DNA of 64,000 bases from Robbsia sp. KACC 23696. GTDB taxonomy: Bacteria; Pseudomonadota; Gammaproteobacteria; Burkholderiales; Burkholderiaceae. The stretch lies in NCBI RefSeq assembly GCF_039852015.1, contig NZ_CP156627.1:1178001-1242000 (forward strand). Direction: 5' to 3'. Made by a program: the position numbers and the translations under genes. The notes under the pieces were generated by a model. That model ran no database searches. It saw only the letters and a list, made by a program, of their open reading frames with translations, and was not told where the DNA came from. Below are positions 54,504-63,736 of this stretch, piece by piece; position 1 is the stretch's first letter, and every line of letters starts with the position of its first letter.

Positions 54504-55106
54504 GATGCGTCCTCCTTGTGGACAGTATCTGAACCGCTTGGCACCCGATCGTTCGCCTTCCGCGCGGGTTCATCGCCGCTGCCTTCGTGGCGCATGAAAC
54601 CGCTCGCAATGACGGCGCTGTTGTCGCGCCTGCCCGCCGGTCGTCTCATCGGTTGCTGATATTTTTGTGAAAGTCCCGTCGTCCTTCTTCGCTGCATTCA
54701 AAAATGAGAGCGCTCTCATTTTTGAATGCAAAGCGCGCCGGATAATGTTTCAGCGCAGGGCGGAGCGCTGATGTGCCTTGCGACTGACGACGGTCCACGA
54801 TCGCAACATGCCGTAACCAGAGTAATTTGGAAAAGATAGCGTGTCAAATGACCTCCGCCGACACGCAGTCCGCAGGCCGAGGCGGTCAATACTTCGTCTG
54901 TCCGGGGCGTGTCCGGTATCTGCTCTGGCTGAATTACTTCATCGGCGCGGCATTATATTCCCGGCGCGGTGGCGCTATATGATCCGTAGGCGTCGGCATT
55001 GTCTCGCGCTGCGTGCAGCGTCGACGGCGTGCGAGCCGGGTGCGCGCAACGCCGCCACCTGACGCGTCGATCAGGCTTTTCGAATGGGCAGACGGAGCGA
55101 ACGATA
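54504..55106. other. Long divergent intergenic region with large palindrome
   Basis: This 603-bp gap separates the divergent propeller gene and the purine-catabolism genes. Its main feature is the perfect palindrome at 54693-54730, listed separately. A CAGCGC/GCGCTG stem follows about 20 bp later. The right half (54850-55100) contains no supported gene despite open frames, and GACGGAG at 55091-55097 is the ribosome site of the next gene. Confidence 0.5.
54693..54730. promoter_or_regulatory. Perfect 38-bp palindrome, LacI-type operator core
   Basis: Two 19-base arms meet without a spacer and are exact reverse complements. The centre reads ATGAGAGCGCTCTCAT, which has the AGCGCT core and flanking symmetry typical of LacI-family operators. 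It lies 190 bp before the propeller gene and 376 bp before the UraD-AllC fusion, in a divergent promoter region, so a regulatory role is far likelier than termination. No LacI-family gene is in the window. Confidence 0.75.
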
Positions 55107-56963
55107 ATGGACAATGACCTCAGCCTTTCTGCGCTGAACGCCGCCGAACCCGCAGCGTTCGTGGGCCTGCTGAGCGGGCTCTACGAACATACCGACTGGG
55201 TCGCCGCGCGCGTGGCCGCGCGACGTCCCTTCGCCAGCACCGCGGCCTTGTTGCAGGCGCTCTGGCGTTGCGTGGCCGACGCCGGCGACGCGGAGCAACG
55301 TGCCCTGATCGATGCACATCCCGAACTCGGGATGTTCGCGACGCTCGACGTCGCCGCGCAAACGCCGCTCACTGCCGCGTCGGCCTATGAACAGCAATTG
55401 GCCGGCTTGCGCGACAGTCTGCCCGAGGCGTTGCGCGCAGCGTTGCAGGACGCCAATCGCGCTTACCGCGCGCGTTTCGGTTTCCCCTTTGTTCTGGCCG
55501 TTCGCGGCTCCGATGGCGCAGGCATGCCGCCCGAAGCCATTCTCGCGGCGTTGCAGCGCCGCTTGCGCAATACCGTGGCCGACGAGCAAGCCGAAGCGCT
55601 GCGACAGATCAATCGGATCGCCGAGCTGCGCTTGAACAAGCGCCTGGGGTACGTCCCGACGCATGGCTTGAACGTGCTACGGTGGTGCGAACAACTGGCC
55701 CATCACAGCGAAGAAGCCGACGCGCTGACCTGTACCTATCTGACGCCGACACATCGCGCCAGTGCGCGCGAGATCCTTGCCTGGATGCATGCGGCCGGAC
55801 TTCAGGCGCATATCGATGCCTTCGGGAATGTCATCGGACGCTATGTTTCCGACGTCCCCGGCGCGCGAACCTTGCTGACCGGCTCGCATTACGACACCGT
55901 GAGGAACGGTGGCAAATACGATGGCCGCATCGGTATACTGCTGCCGGTCTCCTTGATCGCGACACTGCATGCGCGCAAGCGACGGTTGCCATTCCACCTC
56001 GATATCGTGGCATTCGCCGAAGAAGAGGGGGTACGGTTCAGGACCGCGTTTCTCGGCAGCAGCGTCTTGACCGGCAATGTGCCGGACGAATTATTGACGC
56101 GGGAGGACGAGGCGGGCGTGCGTCTCGCTTCGTTGCTGGCGCAGTCCGCCGATGACGGCGAGGGCGGTATGGACCAGCCGTCGGGTGATGTCGATGCGGC
56201 ATGGTTGCAGCGGGTTAGGGAAAACGCCTTGCGCCCGGCGTCCCTGATCGCTTTTCTCGAAATGCATATCGAACAGGGGCCGGTCCTCTTCACCGAGCAG
56301 ATCCCCTTGGGCGTGGTCACGGCGATTTCCGGCAGCAAACGGTATCTGGTACGCCTTACCGGGCTCGCCGGTCATGCGGGCGCGATGCCGATGGCCTTGC
56401 GACGCGACGCCGCCGCGGCAGCAGCGGAAATTACCTTGTTCGTCGAGTCCCGATGCAGCGATGTCCCCACCTTGGTCGGGACGGTCGGGCGACTCGAGGT
56501 CGCGAACGGCTCGGTGAATGTCGTGCCAGGGCACTGTTTGCTGTCGATCGATATCCGTGCGGGCGACGACGCAACGCGCGATGCCGCTGTCGGCGACGTC
56601 ATGGCGCGCATCGATACGATCTGCACGCGTCGCGCCATCACGGTGGAGATCGAGCCGGTTCTGGCCTCCGACACCGTACCCTGCGCGCCCGCGCTGCAAG
56701 CGCGATTCGCGGCAGCCTTGCGAGATTTGGGGCTGCCGGAGCGGCGTTTGCCCTCCGGCGCCGGACACGACGCCGTCGAAATGCATCGCATCACCGATGT
56801 CGGCATGCTGTTCATTCGGTGCGGCAACGGCGGCATCAGCCATAATCCTTTGGAAACGGTGACCGCCGATGATTTGGATTGGGCGGCCCGTGCCTTCGAG
56901 CACGTGATCGACGGTCTGGCTTCGGACGAATGGTTGCGGCTCGGCATCACGCCCGATGCGTAA
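55107..56963 (+). CDS. UraD (OHCU decarboxylase)-allantoate amidohydrolase fusion
   Basis: A 618-residue two-domain enzyme of purine-ring degradation. Residues about 10-175 are OHCU decarboxylase (His71 in AHPELG, TAASAYEQQLAGL, and NRAYRARFGFPFVLAVRG), which makes S-allantoin. Residues about 185-605 are an M20-type allantoate amidohydrolase with metal ligands in SHYDTV (His261), YDGRIG (Asp272), AEEEGVRF and EMHIEQGP. The two activities lie before and two steps after allantoin, so allantoinase must act between them and is not in the window. The ATG at 55107 follows GGAG; the in-frame extension to 54999 is not supported. Guanine deaminase follows at 87 bp. Confidence 0.92.
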   Translation: MDNDLSLSALNAAEPAAFVGLLSGLYEHTDWVAARVAARRPFASTAALLQALWRCVADAGDAEQRALIDAHPELGMFATLDVAAQTPLTAASAYEQQLAGLRDSLPEALRAALQDANRAYRARFGFPFVLAVRGSDGAGMPPEAILAALQRRLRNTVADEQAEALRQINRIAELRLNKRLGYVPTHGLNVLRWCEQLAHHSEEADALTCTYLTPTHRASAREILAWMHAAGLQAHIDAFGNVIGRYVSDVPGARTLLTGSHYDTVRNGGKYDGRIGILLPVSLIATLHARKRRLPFHLDIVAFAEEEGVRFRTAFLGSSVLTGNVPDELLTREDEAGVRLASLLAQSADDGEGGMDQPSGDVDAAWLQRVRENALRPASLIAFLEMHIEQGPVLFTEQIPLGVVTAISGSKRYLVRLTGLAGHAGAMPMALRRDAAAAAAEITLFVESRCSDVPTLVGTVGRLEVANGSVNVVPGHCLLSIDIRAGDDATRDAAVGDVMARIDTICTRRAITVEIEPVLASDTVPCAPALQARFAAALRDLGLPERRLPSGAGHDAVEMHRITDVGMLFIRCGNGGISHNPLETVTADDLDWAARAFEHVIDGLASDEWLRLGITPDA

Positions 56964-57050
56964 TGCGTAATGCGCGAAAGTGTCCGCCACCCTTTACTTT
57001 ATAAAAACCGAGGTGTTTCGATACATGGCGACACCTCGGCTGGATAACAC

Positions 57051-58421
57051 ATGACACAGCATTCGAGTCTCTCGGCGTCTGATGACGGCGCGACCCGCGC
57101 GGCCATCTATCGCGCGTCCTTGCTGTATTTCATCGGCGACCCCGCCTTGGATCCCGCGGCCTTGCAGTGGCACGAGGACGGGGCGCTCCATGTCCGCGAC
57201 GGACGTATCGTCGATGTCGGCAGCGCATCCGAGGTCTTGGCACGCGTCACGTCGGATGGCGACGGTGGCGTTTCCGCGGTTGCAGCCGCCCCGGCGATAC
57301 ACGACTGGCGGGGGCGCATCGTCATGCCGGGCTTTATCGACACCCATCTGCACTTTCCGCAGACGGAGATGATCGGCTCACCGGCGCCGGGGCTGCTGCC
57401 CTGGCTCGAGCACTATACATTTCCCACCGAACGGGCCTTCGAAGACAGCGCGCATGCGCAGACGATCGCCGATGTGTTCATCGATGAGCTGCTTCGCAAC
57501 GGCACCACTACCGCGATGGTGTATTGCAGCGTCCATCCGCAATCGGTCGATGCCTTGTTCGAGGTCTGTGCGGCGCGCGACCTGCGCATGATCGCCGGCA
57601 AGGTGATGATGGATCGGCATTGTCCGCCCTGGCTTTCCGATACGGCGGAACGCGGCGCACAGGAGAGCGAAGCGCTGATTGCACGCTGGCACAATAAACA
57701 GCGGCTGGCGTATGCGATCACGCCGCGCTTTGCGCCCACCTCGACATCGGCGCAGTTGGCGGTGGCGGGCGCCTTGGCGAAGCAGTATCCGGATACGTAT
57801 ATCCAATCGCACGTCGCGGAAAATCGCGACGAAGTGGCCTGGGTCAAGGAACTGTTTCCGACAGCCCGCAGCTATCTGAATGTCTATGATCAGGTCGGCT
57901 TGTTGCGTGAACGCGCGATGTACGGCCATTGCATCTACCTGGACGACGACGATCGCGCGCGGATGGCCGAAACGGGCGCGGCGGCGGCCGTTTGCCCGAC
58001 GTCCAACCTCTTTTTGGGAAGCGGATTATTCGATTTCGAGAAGGCGCAGCGGTCCGGCATGCCGATCACGCTGGCGACCGATGTGGGTGGGGGCACGAGC
58101 TTCTCGATGCTGGCCACGATGAACGAGGCCTACAAGGTCGCGCGGATGGGCGGCTATTACCTGGACGCGACGCGGATGTTCTATCTGTCGACGCTCGGTG
58201 CGGCCCGCGCCTTGCACTTGGAAGGGCAAGTAGGGAGCCTCGCCGTGGGCAACGAAGCGGATTTCATCGTCGTCGATCGTCATGCGACGCCGCTGTTGTC
58301 GCGACGGACCGACCGCTGTACGTCGGTCGATGAAACGCTGTTCGCATTGGCGATGCTCGGCGACGACCGCGCCATTGCCGCGACGTTCTCGCATGGTCGT
58401 TGCGTCCATCGCCGCGACTGA
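57051..58421 (+). CDS. guaD: Guanine deaminase
   Basis: A 456-residue amidohydrolase that deaminates guanine to xanthine and ammonia using one zinc. The HxH motif is in GFIDTHLHFPQTEM, with further ligands and substrate residues in PQTEMIGS, RFAPTSTS, QSHVAEN, YGHCIYLDDDD and LATDVGGGTSFSML, all typical of bacterial GuaD. It lies after the UraD-AllC fusion and is convergent with the nucleoside importer, matching a role in using imported purines as nitrogen source. Confidence 0.95.
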   Translation: MTQHSSLSASDDGATRAAIYRASLLYFIGDPALDPAALQWHEDGALHVRDGRIVDVGSASEVLARVTSDGDGGVSAVAAAPAIHDWRGRIVMPGFIDTHLHFPQTEMIGSPAPGLLPWLEHYTFPTERAFEDSAHAQTIADVFIDELLRNGTTTAMVYCSVHPQSVDALFEVCAARDLRMIAGKVMMDRHCPPWLSDTAERGAQESEALIARWHNKQRLAYAITPRFAPTSTSAQLAVAGALAKQYPDTYIQSHVAENRDEVAWVKELFPTARSYLNVYDQVGLLRERAMYGHCIYLDDDDRARMAETGAAAAVCPTSNLFLGSGLFDFEKAQRSGMPITLATDVGGGTSFSMLATMNEAYKVARMGGYYLDATRMFYLSTLGAARALHLEGQVGSLAVGNEADFIVVDRHATPLLSRRTDRCTSVDETLFALAMLGDDRAIAATFSHGRCVHRRD

Positions 58422-58478
58422 GCGCGGCGGTGGCGTCCGCCGGCTAAGTCGGCGGCGCGGTCGTCGCGACGGCGTGCC

Positions 58479-59672
58479 TTATTTCGGCAGGCTGCCGTCC
58501 ACGCCCTCTACATACCAGTTAATCCGCTGAAGCGCCGGATCGTCGAGTTTCTGTCCGGCCGCCACCTTGACATTGCCCTGCTGATCCTTGATCGGGCCGG
58601 TAAAGACATCCCAGTTTCCGCCTTCCAGTTCCTTGCGCTTGCTGTCGACAGCGCTTTGCGCGGTTTTCGAGATGACCTTGGTATTGATATCGTCGAGCGA
58701 TACGGCGTGTTGCGCCATGCCCCACCAGATCGGATCCGAGGTCCATTTGCCTTCGAGTACTTGCTGAATCAACGCGGAATAGTAGACGCCCCAGTTGCCC
58801 ACCACGGAGCCGAGGTGGGCCGTCGGACCGTATTTCTCCATATTCGAGTCCCAGCCGAAGGCGTAGACATGCTTTTCGGCTGCCGTCTGCAGGGTCGCCG
58901 AGGAATCCGTGTTTTGGATCAGCACGTCGGCCCCTTGGGCGATCAAGGTTTCCGCGGCTTGTTTTTCCTTGCCCGGATCGAACCAACTGTTGATCCAGAC
59001 AACCTTCGTGTGGACCTTCGGATTGACCGAGCGGGCACCGAGGGTATAGGCATCGATGTTGCGAACGACTTCGGGGATTGGCACCGAAGCGACGAAGCCG
59101 AGCGTGTTCGACTTTGTCGTCTCGCCCGCGATCACGCCGGCCAGATAGGCGCCTTGATACATTCGCACATCATAGGTGCCGAAATTCTTCGCGCGCTTGA
59201 AACCGGTGGCATTGACGAAGATGGCATTGGGAAAGGAATGCGCCACCTTCAACTCGAAGTCCTGGTAGCCGAAGCTGCTTCCGATGACGAGCGTGTTGCC
59301 ACGTGCCGCGAGGTCGCGAAAAACCCGTTCCGCATCGGCCGATTCCGGAATGTTCTCGACGCGCGTGATCTTGATCTTGTCGCCGAATTTCGCCTGTGCG
59401 GCCTTGGACCCGGCATCGTGCGCGAAGGTCCAGCCGGCATCGCCCGGGTTGCCCAGATAGACGATAGCCACATTCAGCGGCGTGCTGTCGGCCATCGCGA
59501 CCGGGGCCCAGCCCAGCGCGGCGGCGCCGACGAGTGTGCCGGCGCAAGCGAGCGCCATGGCATGCATTGTAAAGTGCCGGCGAGACTGGGAAGCGTGGGC
59601 GGTGTCGACGGTCGCGTCGCCGTCGGCGGTCCGCAAGGACGCGTGATCGCGAGTCGCGCGGGTGGGTTGCAT
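58479..59672 (-). CDS. BMP-family ABC substrate-binding protein (purine/nucleoside)
   Basis: A 397-residue binding protein of the basic membrane protein (BmpA/PnrA/Med) family, whose studied members bind purine nucleosides or related bases. The long N-terminus carries a twin-arginine segment (SQSRRHFTMHAMALACAG) and a cleavage area at VAMA near residue 62, so Tat export is likely. Family hallmarks GNPGDAGWTFAHDAG and TFTGPIKDQ-like C-terminus are clear. The ATG at 59672 follows AAGGAG; a longer frame to 59786 overlaps the permease gene and is rejected. It is the last gene of the importer operon. Confidence 0.92.
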   Translation of the reverse strand: MQPTRATRDHASLRTADGDATVDTAHASQSRRHFTMHAMALACAGTLVGAAALGWAPVAMADSTPLNVAIVYLGNPGDAGWTFAHDAGSKAAQAKFGDKIKITRVENIPESADAERVFRDLAARGNTLVIGSSFGYQDFELKVAHSFPNAIFVNATGFKRAKNFGTYDVRMYQGAYLAGVIAGETTKSNTLGFVASVPIPEVVRNIDAYTLGARSVNPKVHTKVVWINSWFDPGKEKQAAETLIAQGADVLIQNTDSSATLQTAAEKHVYAFGWDSNMEKYGPTAHLGSVVGNWGVYYSALIQQVLEGKWTSDPIWWGMAQHAVSLDDINTKVISKTAQSAVDSKRKELEGGNWDVFTGPIKDQQGNVKVAAGQKLDDPALQRINWYVEGVDGSLPK

Positions 59673-59745
59673 CGTGTGCTCCTTTTCTGCGTTGAATAAG
59701 GCGCGGCCGAGGCCGCACGGTTTCGGAAGGGTGTCGGACTGATGC

Positions 59746-60672
59746 TCAAGCAATCGGCGAGGACTTGCCCAGTGACGCCGGCGCATTCAGCCGGATCATT
59801 GTTTGATTGCGCGACATCAGAACGAGTACGACGATGGTGACGATGTAGGGGAGCATTGCCAGGAATTGCGTCGGGACCGCCAAGCCGCTGCCTTGCGCGA
59901 AGAATTGGCCGGCTGTCACGGCGCCGAAGATCAGCGCGCCGGCCAGCAGGCGGAACGGGCGCCATGTCGCGAACACCACGAGCGCAAGGGCGATCCAACC
60001 ACGCCCGGCCGTCAATTGCTCCTGCCAGACGTGCAGGTAGACGATCGCATAATAGCCGCCGGCGAGGCCCGCCATCGCGCCGCCGAATAGCGCGCTCGCG
60101 TAGCGGATGCCCTGCACGGGAAAGCCCATCGCGTGTGCGACTTCCGGCGCTTCGCCAACGGCGCGCAAGGTCAAGCCGGCCTTGGTGCGGTACAGGAACC
60201 AGGCGACACCGGGAAAGGCCAGAAAAGCGAGATAGGAAATCGGCGATAAGGAGAAAAAGGCCGGACCCACCACCGGGAGCGTCGAGAGTACCGGGATCGG
60301 CCATGCGCCAATCGAATGGCTCAAGATGGCCGATGTATAGGGCTTTCCGATATAGGCGGACAGGCCCGTGCCGAAAATGGTCAAGGCCAAGCCGGTGGCA
60401 ATCTGATTCGCTCGCAATCCGATGGTCACGAAGGCGAACACCAAGGCCATCGCCATGCCCGCCACTATCGCACCGGCGATGCCGAGCCAGGGATCGCCGG
60501 TACTGGTGGCGATCGCATAGCCGCTGACGGCGCCGACGAGCATCATGCCCTCGACCCCCAGATTGATGACGCCCGATTTTTCGACGACCAATTCTCCGAG
60601 GCCGGCCAGCATCAAGGGGACGGCGGCGACGACTGTGCTGGACAGCAGCGCCGAGGCTTCTGTTGCATTCAT
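59746..60672 (-). CDS. Nucleoside-type ABC transporter permease 2
   Basis: A 308-residue inner-membrane permease of the branched-chain/BMP-associated family. The signature GELVVEKSGVINLGVEGMMLVGA and LRAVGEAPEVAHAMGFPVQGIRY are typical of the second permease of purine-nucleoside importers. The start at 60672 has GGGAG upstream and is four bases past the stop of the first permease. It pairs with permease 1 and the dual-domain ATPase. Confidence 0.92.
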   Translation of the reverse strand: MNATEASALLSSTVVAAVPLMLAGLGELVVEKSGVINLGVEGMMLVGAVSGYAIATSTGDPWLGIAGAIVAGMAMALVFAFVTIGLRANQIATGLALTIFGTGLSAYIGKPYTSAILSHSIGAWPIPVLSTLPVVGPAFFSLSPISYLAFLAFPGVAWFLYRTKAGLTLRAVGEAPEVAHAMGFPVQGIRYASALFGGAMAGLAGGYYAIVYLHVWQEQLTAGRGWIALALVVFATWRPFRLLAGALIFGAVTAGQFFAQGSGLAVPTQFLAMLPYIVTIVVLVLMSRNQTMIRLNAPASLGKSSPIA

Positions 60673-60676
60673 GAGA

Positions 60677-61990
60677 TCAGCTCCCGGCGTGAGTTTGTGC
60701 GGTTTGTCGCACGGTGGAAGGGTGCCAGCGCACGCGGTAATGCACAAAGACATCGCAGGCCAGCAGACTGAACAGCAACACGCCTTGGAACACGCCGCTG
60801 ATCGCCTGTGGCAGTTGCAACGACAATTGCACCGATTCCCCGCCGAGATAGAGCAACGCCATCAGCAAGCTGCCCAGTACGATGCCGAACGGGTTGAGCC
60901 GTCCCAAAAAGACGACGATGATCGCCGTGAAGCCATAGCCGGGCGACCAGGTCGCCTGCAGTTGTTGAATGGGGCCGGCGATTTCACCCATTCCGGCCAG
61001 ACCGGCCAATCCGCCGCTGACAAGGAGCGCCGTCCATGTGGCGCGCTTCGCCGAGAAACCGGCATAGCGGGCCGCCGCCGGTGCCATGCCGCCGACGGAC
61101 AGCCGAAAGCCGGTCGCCGAATATTTCAGGATGGCCCACACCACGGGAACCGCGACCGCCGTCAGCAGGACCGACGCATTGAGGCGGGTGCCTTGCCAGA
61201 AAGCCATATGCCAGTCATTGGCGAACGTCGGATACAACGCATTCGCATCGAACATTTTCGACAGCGGGAAGTTCATTCCTTCTGGATCGCGCCACGGACC
61301 GCTCACCAGATAGACCATCCATTGCGGCGCGATATACGTCAGCATCAAGCTGACGAGAATCTCACTGGTATTGAAGCGCGTGCGAAGCCAGGCAGGAATC
61401 GCCGCCCATGCCATGCCGCTCAAGACGCCGGCCAGCATCATCGCCGGCAGCAGAATCATCCGCGAGGTGTCGCCGCCGTAGATGGCGACGCCGCTCGCAG
61501 CGATGCCGCCCATCAGCATCTGACCTTCTGCACCGATATTCCAGACGTTGGCGCGATAGCAGAACGCCAAACCGAGTCCGATAAGGCAGAGCGGTGACGC
61601 TTTCAACAACAGCTCCGACCACCCGTTGCGATTCGCCAGCGGATCGATGAAGAAGGCATGCATCGCCGCGCTCGCGTTGGCGCCCGCGCTGCGAAACAGC
61701 AGATAGCCGGCGAGCAGCGTCACGCAGGCCGCCAACAGCGGGGCCGCGATGCGCATGGCGCGGGATGGCGTCGGTCGTGCCTCGAGTCGTGGCAGCCGTG
61801 CGTGCCACGTTGTCATGCCGGATGCGGACGACGGCATGGCGGCGCGGTGCGCTTGTCCGGACGGCGGTGCATCGTCTACGTTGGAGGGGGGGTGTTTCGT
61901 CGTCAAGGGCGTCATGCCGGTCACATTGCTTGGAAAAGGTCGCGGCATGCGCAGCATCCGCGATTGCGTTCGGGCGAGTACACGGAACAT
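60677..61990 (-). CDS. Nucleoside-type ABC transporter permease 1
   Basis: A 437-residue inner-membrane permease. After a 65-residue polar N-terminus come about eight to ten hydrophobic segments with the family stretches ANVWNIGAEGQMLMGGI and FNTSEILVSLMLTYIA. The ATG at 61990 overlaps the ATPase stop as TGATG and therefore is the coupled start; downstream Met codons are possible because the N-terminal tail is long for the family. Confidence 0.9.
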   Translation of the reverse strand: MFRVLARTQSRMLRMPRPFPSNVTGMTPLTTKHPPSNVDDAPPSGQAHRAAMPSSASGMTTWHARLPRLEARPTPSRAMRIAAPLLAACVTLLAGYLLFRSAGANASAAMHAFFIDPLANRNGWSELLLKASPLCLIGLGLAFCYRANVWNIGAEGQMLMGGIAASGVAIYGGDTSRMILLPAMMLAGVLSGMAWAAIPAWLRTRFNTSEILVSLMLTYIAPQWMVYLVSGPWRDPEGMNFPLSKMFDANALYPTFANDWHMAFWQGTRLNASVLLTAVAVPVVWAILKYSATGFRLSVGGMAPAAARYAGFSAKRATWTALLVSGGLAGLAGMGEIAGPIQQLQATWSPGYGFTAIIVVFLGRLNPFGIVLGSLLMALLYLGGESVQLSLQLPQAISGVFQGVLLFSLLACDVFVHYRVRWHPSTVRQTAQTHAGS

Positions 61991-63618
61991 CAATTCGGGC
62001 CGCCCGCGGTCATCCATTGGCCGATTTGCTCCGGTGTCGTCTTGCTTGTCTCAAAAGGTTCGGTCAAGCGGCCGTTGGCGAGCACCGCGATGCGATCGGC
62101 GAGCGCAAAGATTTCCGACAGCTCTTCCGATATCAACAGGATGGCGGTGCCTTGCGCCGCCATGTCCAGCAGGCGCTGGCGGATCAAGGTGGCGGCGCCG
62201 ATATCGACGCCCCAGGTCGGTTGTGCGATCAGCAGGACGCGTGGCGCGCGCGACAACTCGCGCGCGACGATGAACTTCTGCAGATTGCCCCCGGATAAAC
62301 TCTGCGCGAGTGCATCCGGGCCGCTGCAGCGAACGTCGAATTCCTCGATCCATCGCAGTGAATAGGCGCGTGCCATGCCACGGCGAAGCCGGCCGAACCA
62401 GCCATCCTCGAGCATTCGCGGCCCGCGGTCGGGGGCGTCGGTCAGCGCGGCATTGTCGATCAACGACATCGCGGGTACCGCGCCCCGTCCCAAGCGTTCC
62501 TCGGGCACGTAAGCGAGTCCGAGCGCGCGGCGCGCAGCGACGCCAAGCTGCGTGATCGGCTGGCCGCATAGGGTCAATGTGTCGGGGGCGGCGTCGCGAC
62601 CGAGCGCCGCTTCGCCGGACAGTGCGGACAACAGTTCGGCTTGGCCATTTCCTGAAATACCGGCGATGCCGAGAATTTCACCGGCATGCAGTGTCAACGA
62701 GATGTCCTGCAGCTGTGCGCCGAACGGATCCGCGTTGTGAAGTCGCAGATGGCGCGCCTGCAGCGCGATCGGACGCATCGTGTCGCGATCGATCGCGGAC
62801 GCCGCTGCAAGGGCCGCGTTGGCACCGGGTGCCGTGCGTCGATAGGCCGGAATATCGTGGCCGACCATCAGCGTTGCTAGGCTTGCCACGCTGTGCTCGG
62901 CCGGTCGAACCACACCGGTGACCTTGCCGCCGCGCATCACCGTCGCGCGGTCGCAGAGCGTGCGGATTTCGTCGAGCTTGTGACTGATATAGAGGATGCT
63001 GCAACCCTCGGCCGCAAGGCGTCGGAGCACGGAAAACAAGCGTTCCACCGCTTGCGGGGCGAGCACCGAAGTGGGCTCGTCCATGATGAGCAGCCGCGGC
63101 GACTGCAACAGACAACGTACGATTTCGACGCGCTGCCTTTCCCCCACCGTCAAGGCGTGGATATGGCGTTGCGGATCGATATCGAGACCGTAGTCCCGGG
63201 ACACCGTGGCAATGCGACGCGACAGGGCGGCGAGATCGAACGGTGCTTCCAGTGCCAGCGCGATGTTCTGCGCCACGGTCAACGTCTCGAAAAGGGCGAA
63301 GTGTTGAAACACCATGCCGATGCCGAGATGCCGCGCGGCGGCGGGGGAAGCGATCGAGACCGGTACACCGTCCCAAAAAATGCCGCCCGCATCGGGCTGC
63401 ACCGCGCCATAGACCACCTTCATCAGCGTGCTTTTCCCGGCGCCGTTTTCACCCACCACCGCATGAATTTCGCCGGGCAGCACGTGAAGATCCACTGCAT
63501 CGTTGGCTCGGACCAGCGGGTAGGTTTTCGAGATGCCGCGCAGGGCCAGCCGTGCCGTCACGCCGCACTCGGTGCCGCCGTCCGCCCAATCGGCAGTTGA
63601 CGCATTATTTTTGTCCAT
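61990..63618 (-). CDS. Dual-domain nucleoside-type ABC transporter ATPase
   Basis: A 542-residue ATPase with two nucleotide-binding domains, as in sugar and purine-nucleoside importers of the BMP group. Domain 1 has Walker A GENGAGKST near residue 57, signature LTVGERQRVEI and Walker B LLIMDEPTSVLAP. Domain 2 has a degenerate Walker A (GISGNGQAE), signature LSGGNLQKFIVARELSRAP and LLIAQPTWGVDIGAA, the usual asymmetric arrangement. The ATG at 63618 is chosen over a TTG at 63624; no strong ribosome site is seen. It is the first gene of the four-gene importer operon. Confidence 0.93.
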   Translation of the reverse strand: MDKNNASTADWADGGTECGVTARLALRGISKTYPLVRANDAVDLHVLPGEIHAVVGENGAGKSTLMKVVYGAVQPDAGGIFWDGVPVSIASPAAARHLGIGMVFQHFALFETLTVAQNIALALEAPFDLAALSRRIATVSRDYGLDIDPQRHIHALTVGERQRVEIVRCLLQSPRLLIMDEPTSVLAPQAVERLFSVLRRLAAEGCSILYISHKLDEIRTLCDRATVMRGGKVTGVVRPAEHSVASLATLMVGHDIPAYRRTAPGANAALAAASAIDRDTMRPIALQARHLRLHNADPFGAQLQDISLTLHAGEILGIAGISGNGQAELLSALSGEAALGRDAAPDTLTLCGQPITQLGVAARRALGLAYVPEERLGRGAVPAMSLIDNAALTDAPDRGPRMLEDGWFGRLRRGMARAYSLRWIEEFDVRCSGPDALAQSLSGGNLQKFIVARELSRAPRVLLIAQPTWGVDIGAATLIRQRLLDMAAQGTAILLISEELSEIFALADRIAVLANGRLTEPFETSKTTPEQIGQWMTAGGPN

Positions 63619-63736
63619 ACTCAATACCGTATATGTCTCCGGACAATCATTACGAAACGCTTATGAGGGGTGCCGTGCCGTTTTCTGCCCGGCGAACCGC
63701 GCATGCGCGAGCGCCCATCGATTTACGAGACAGAAC

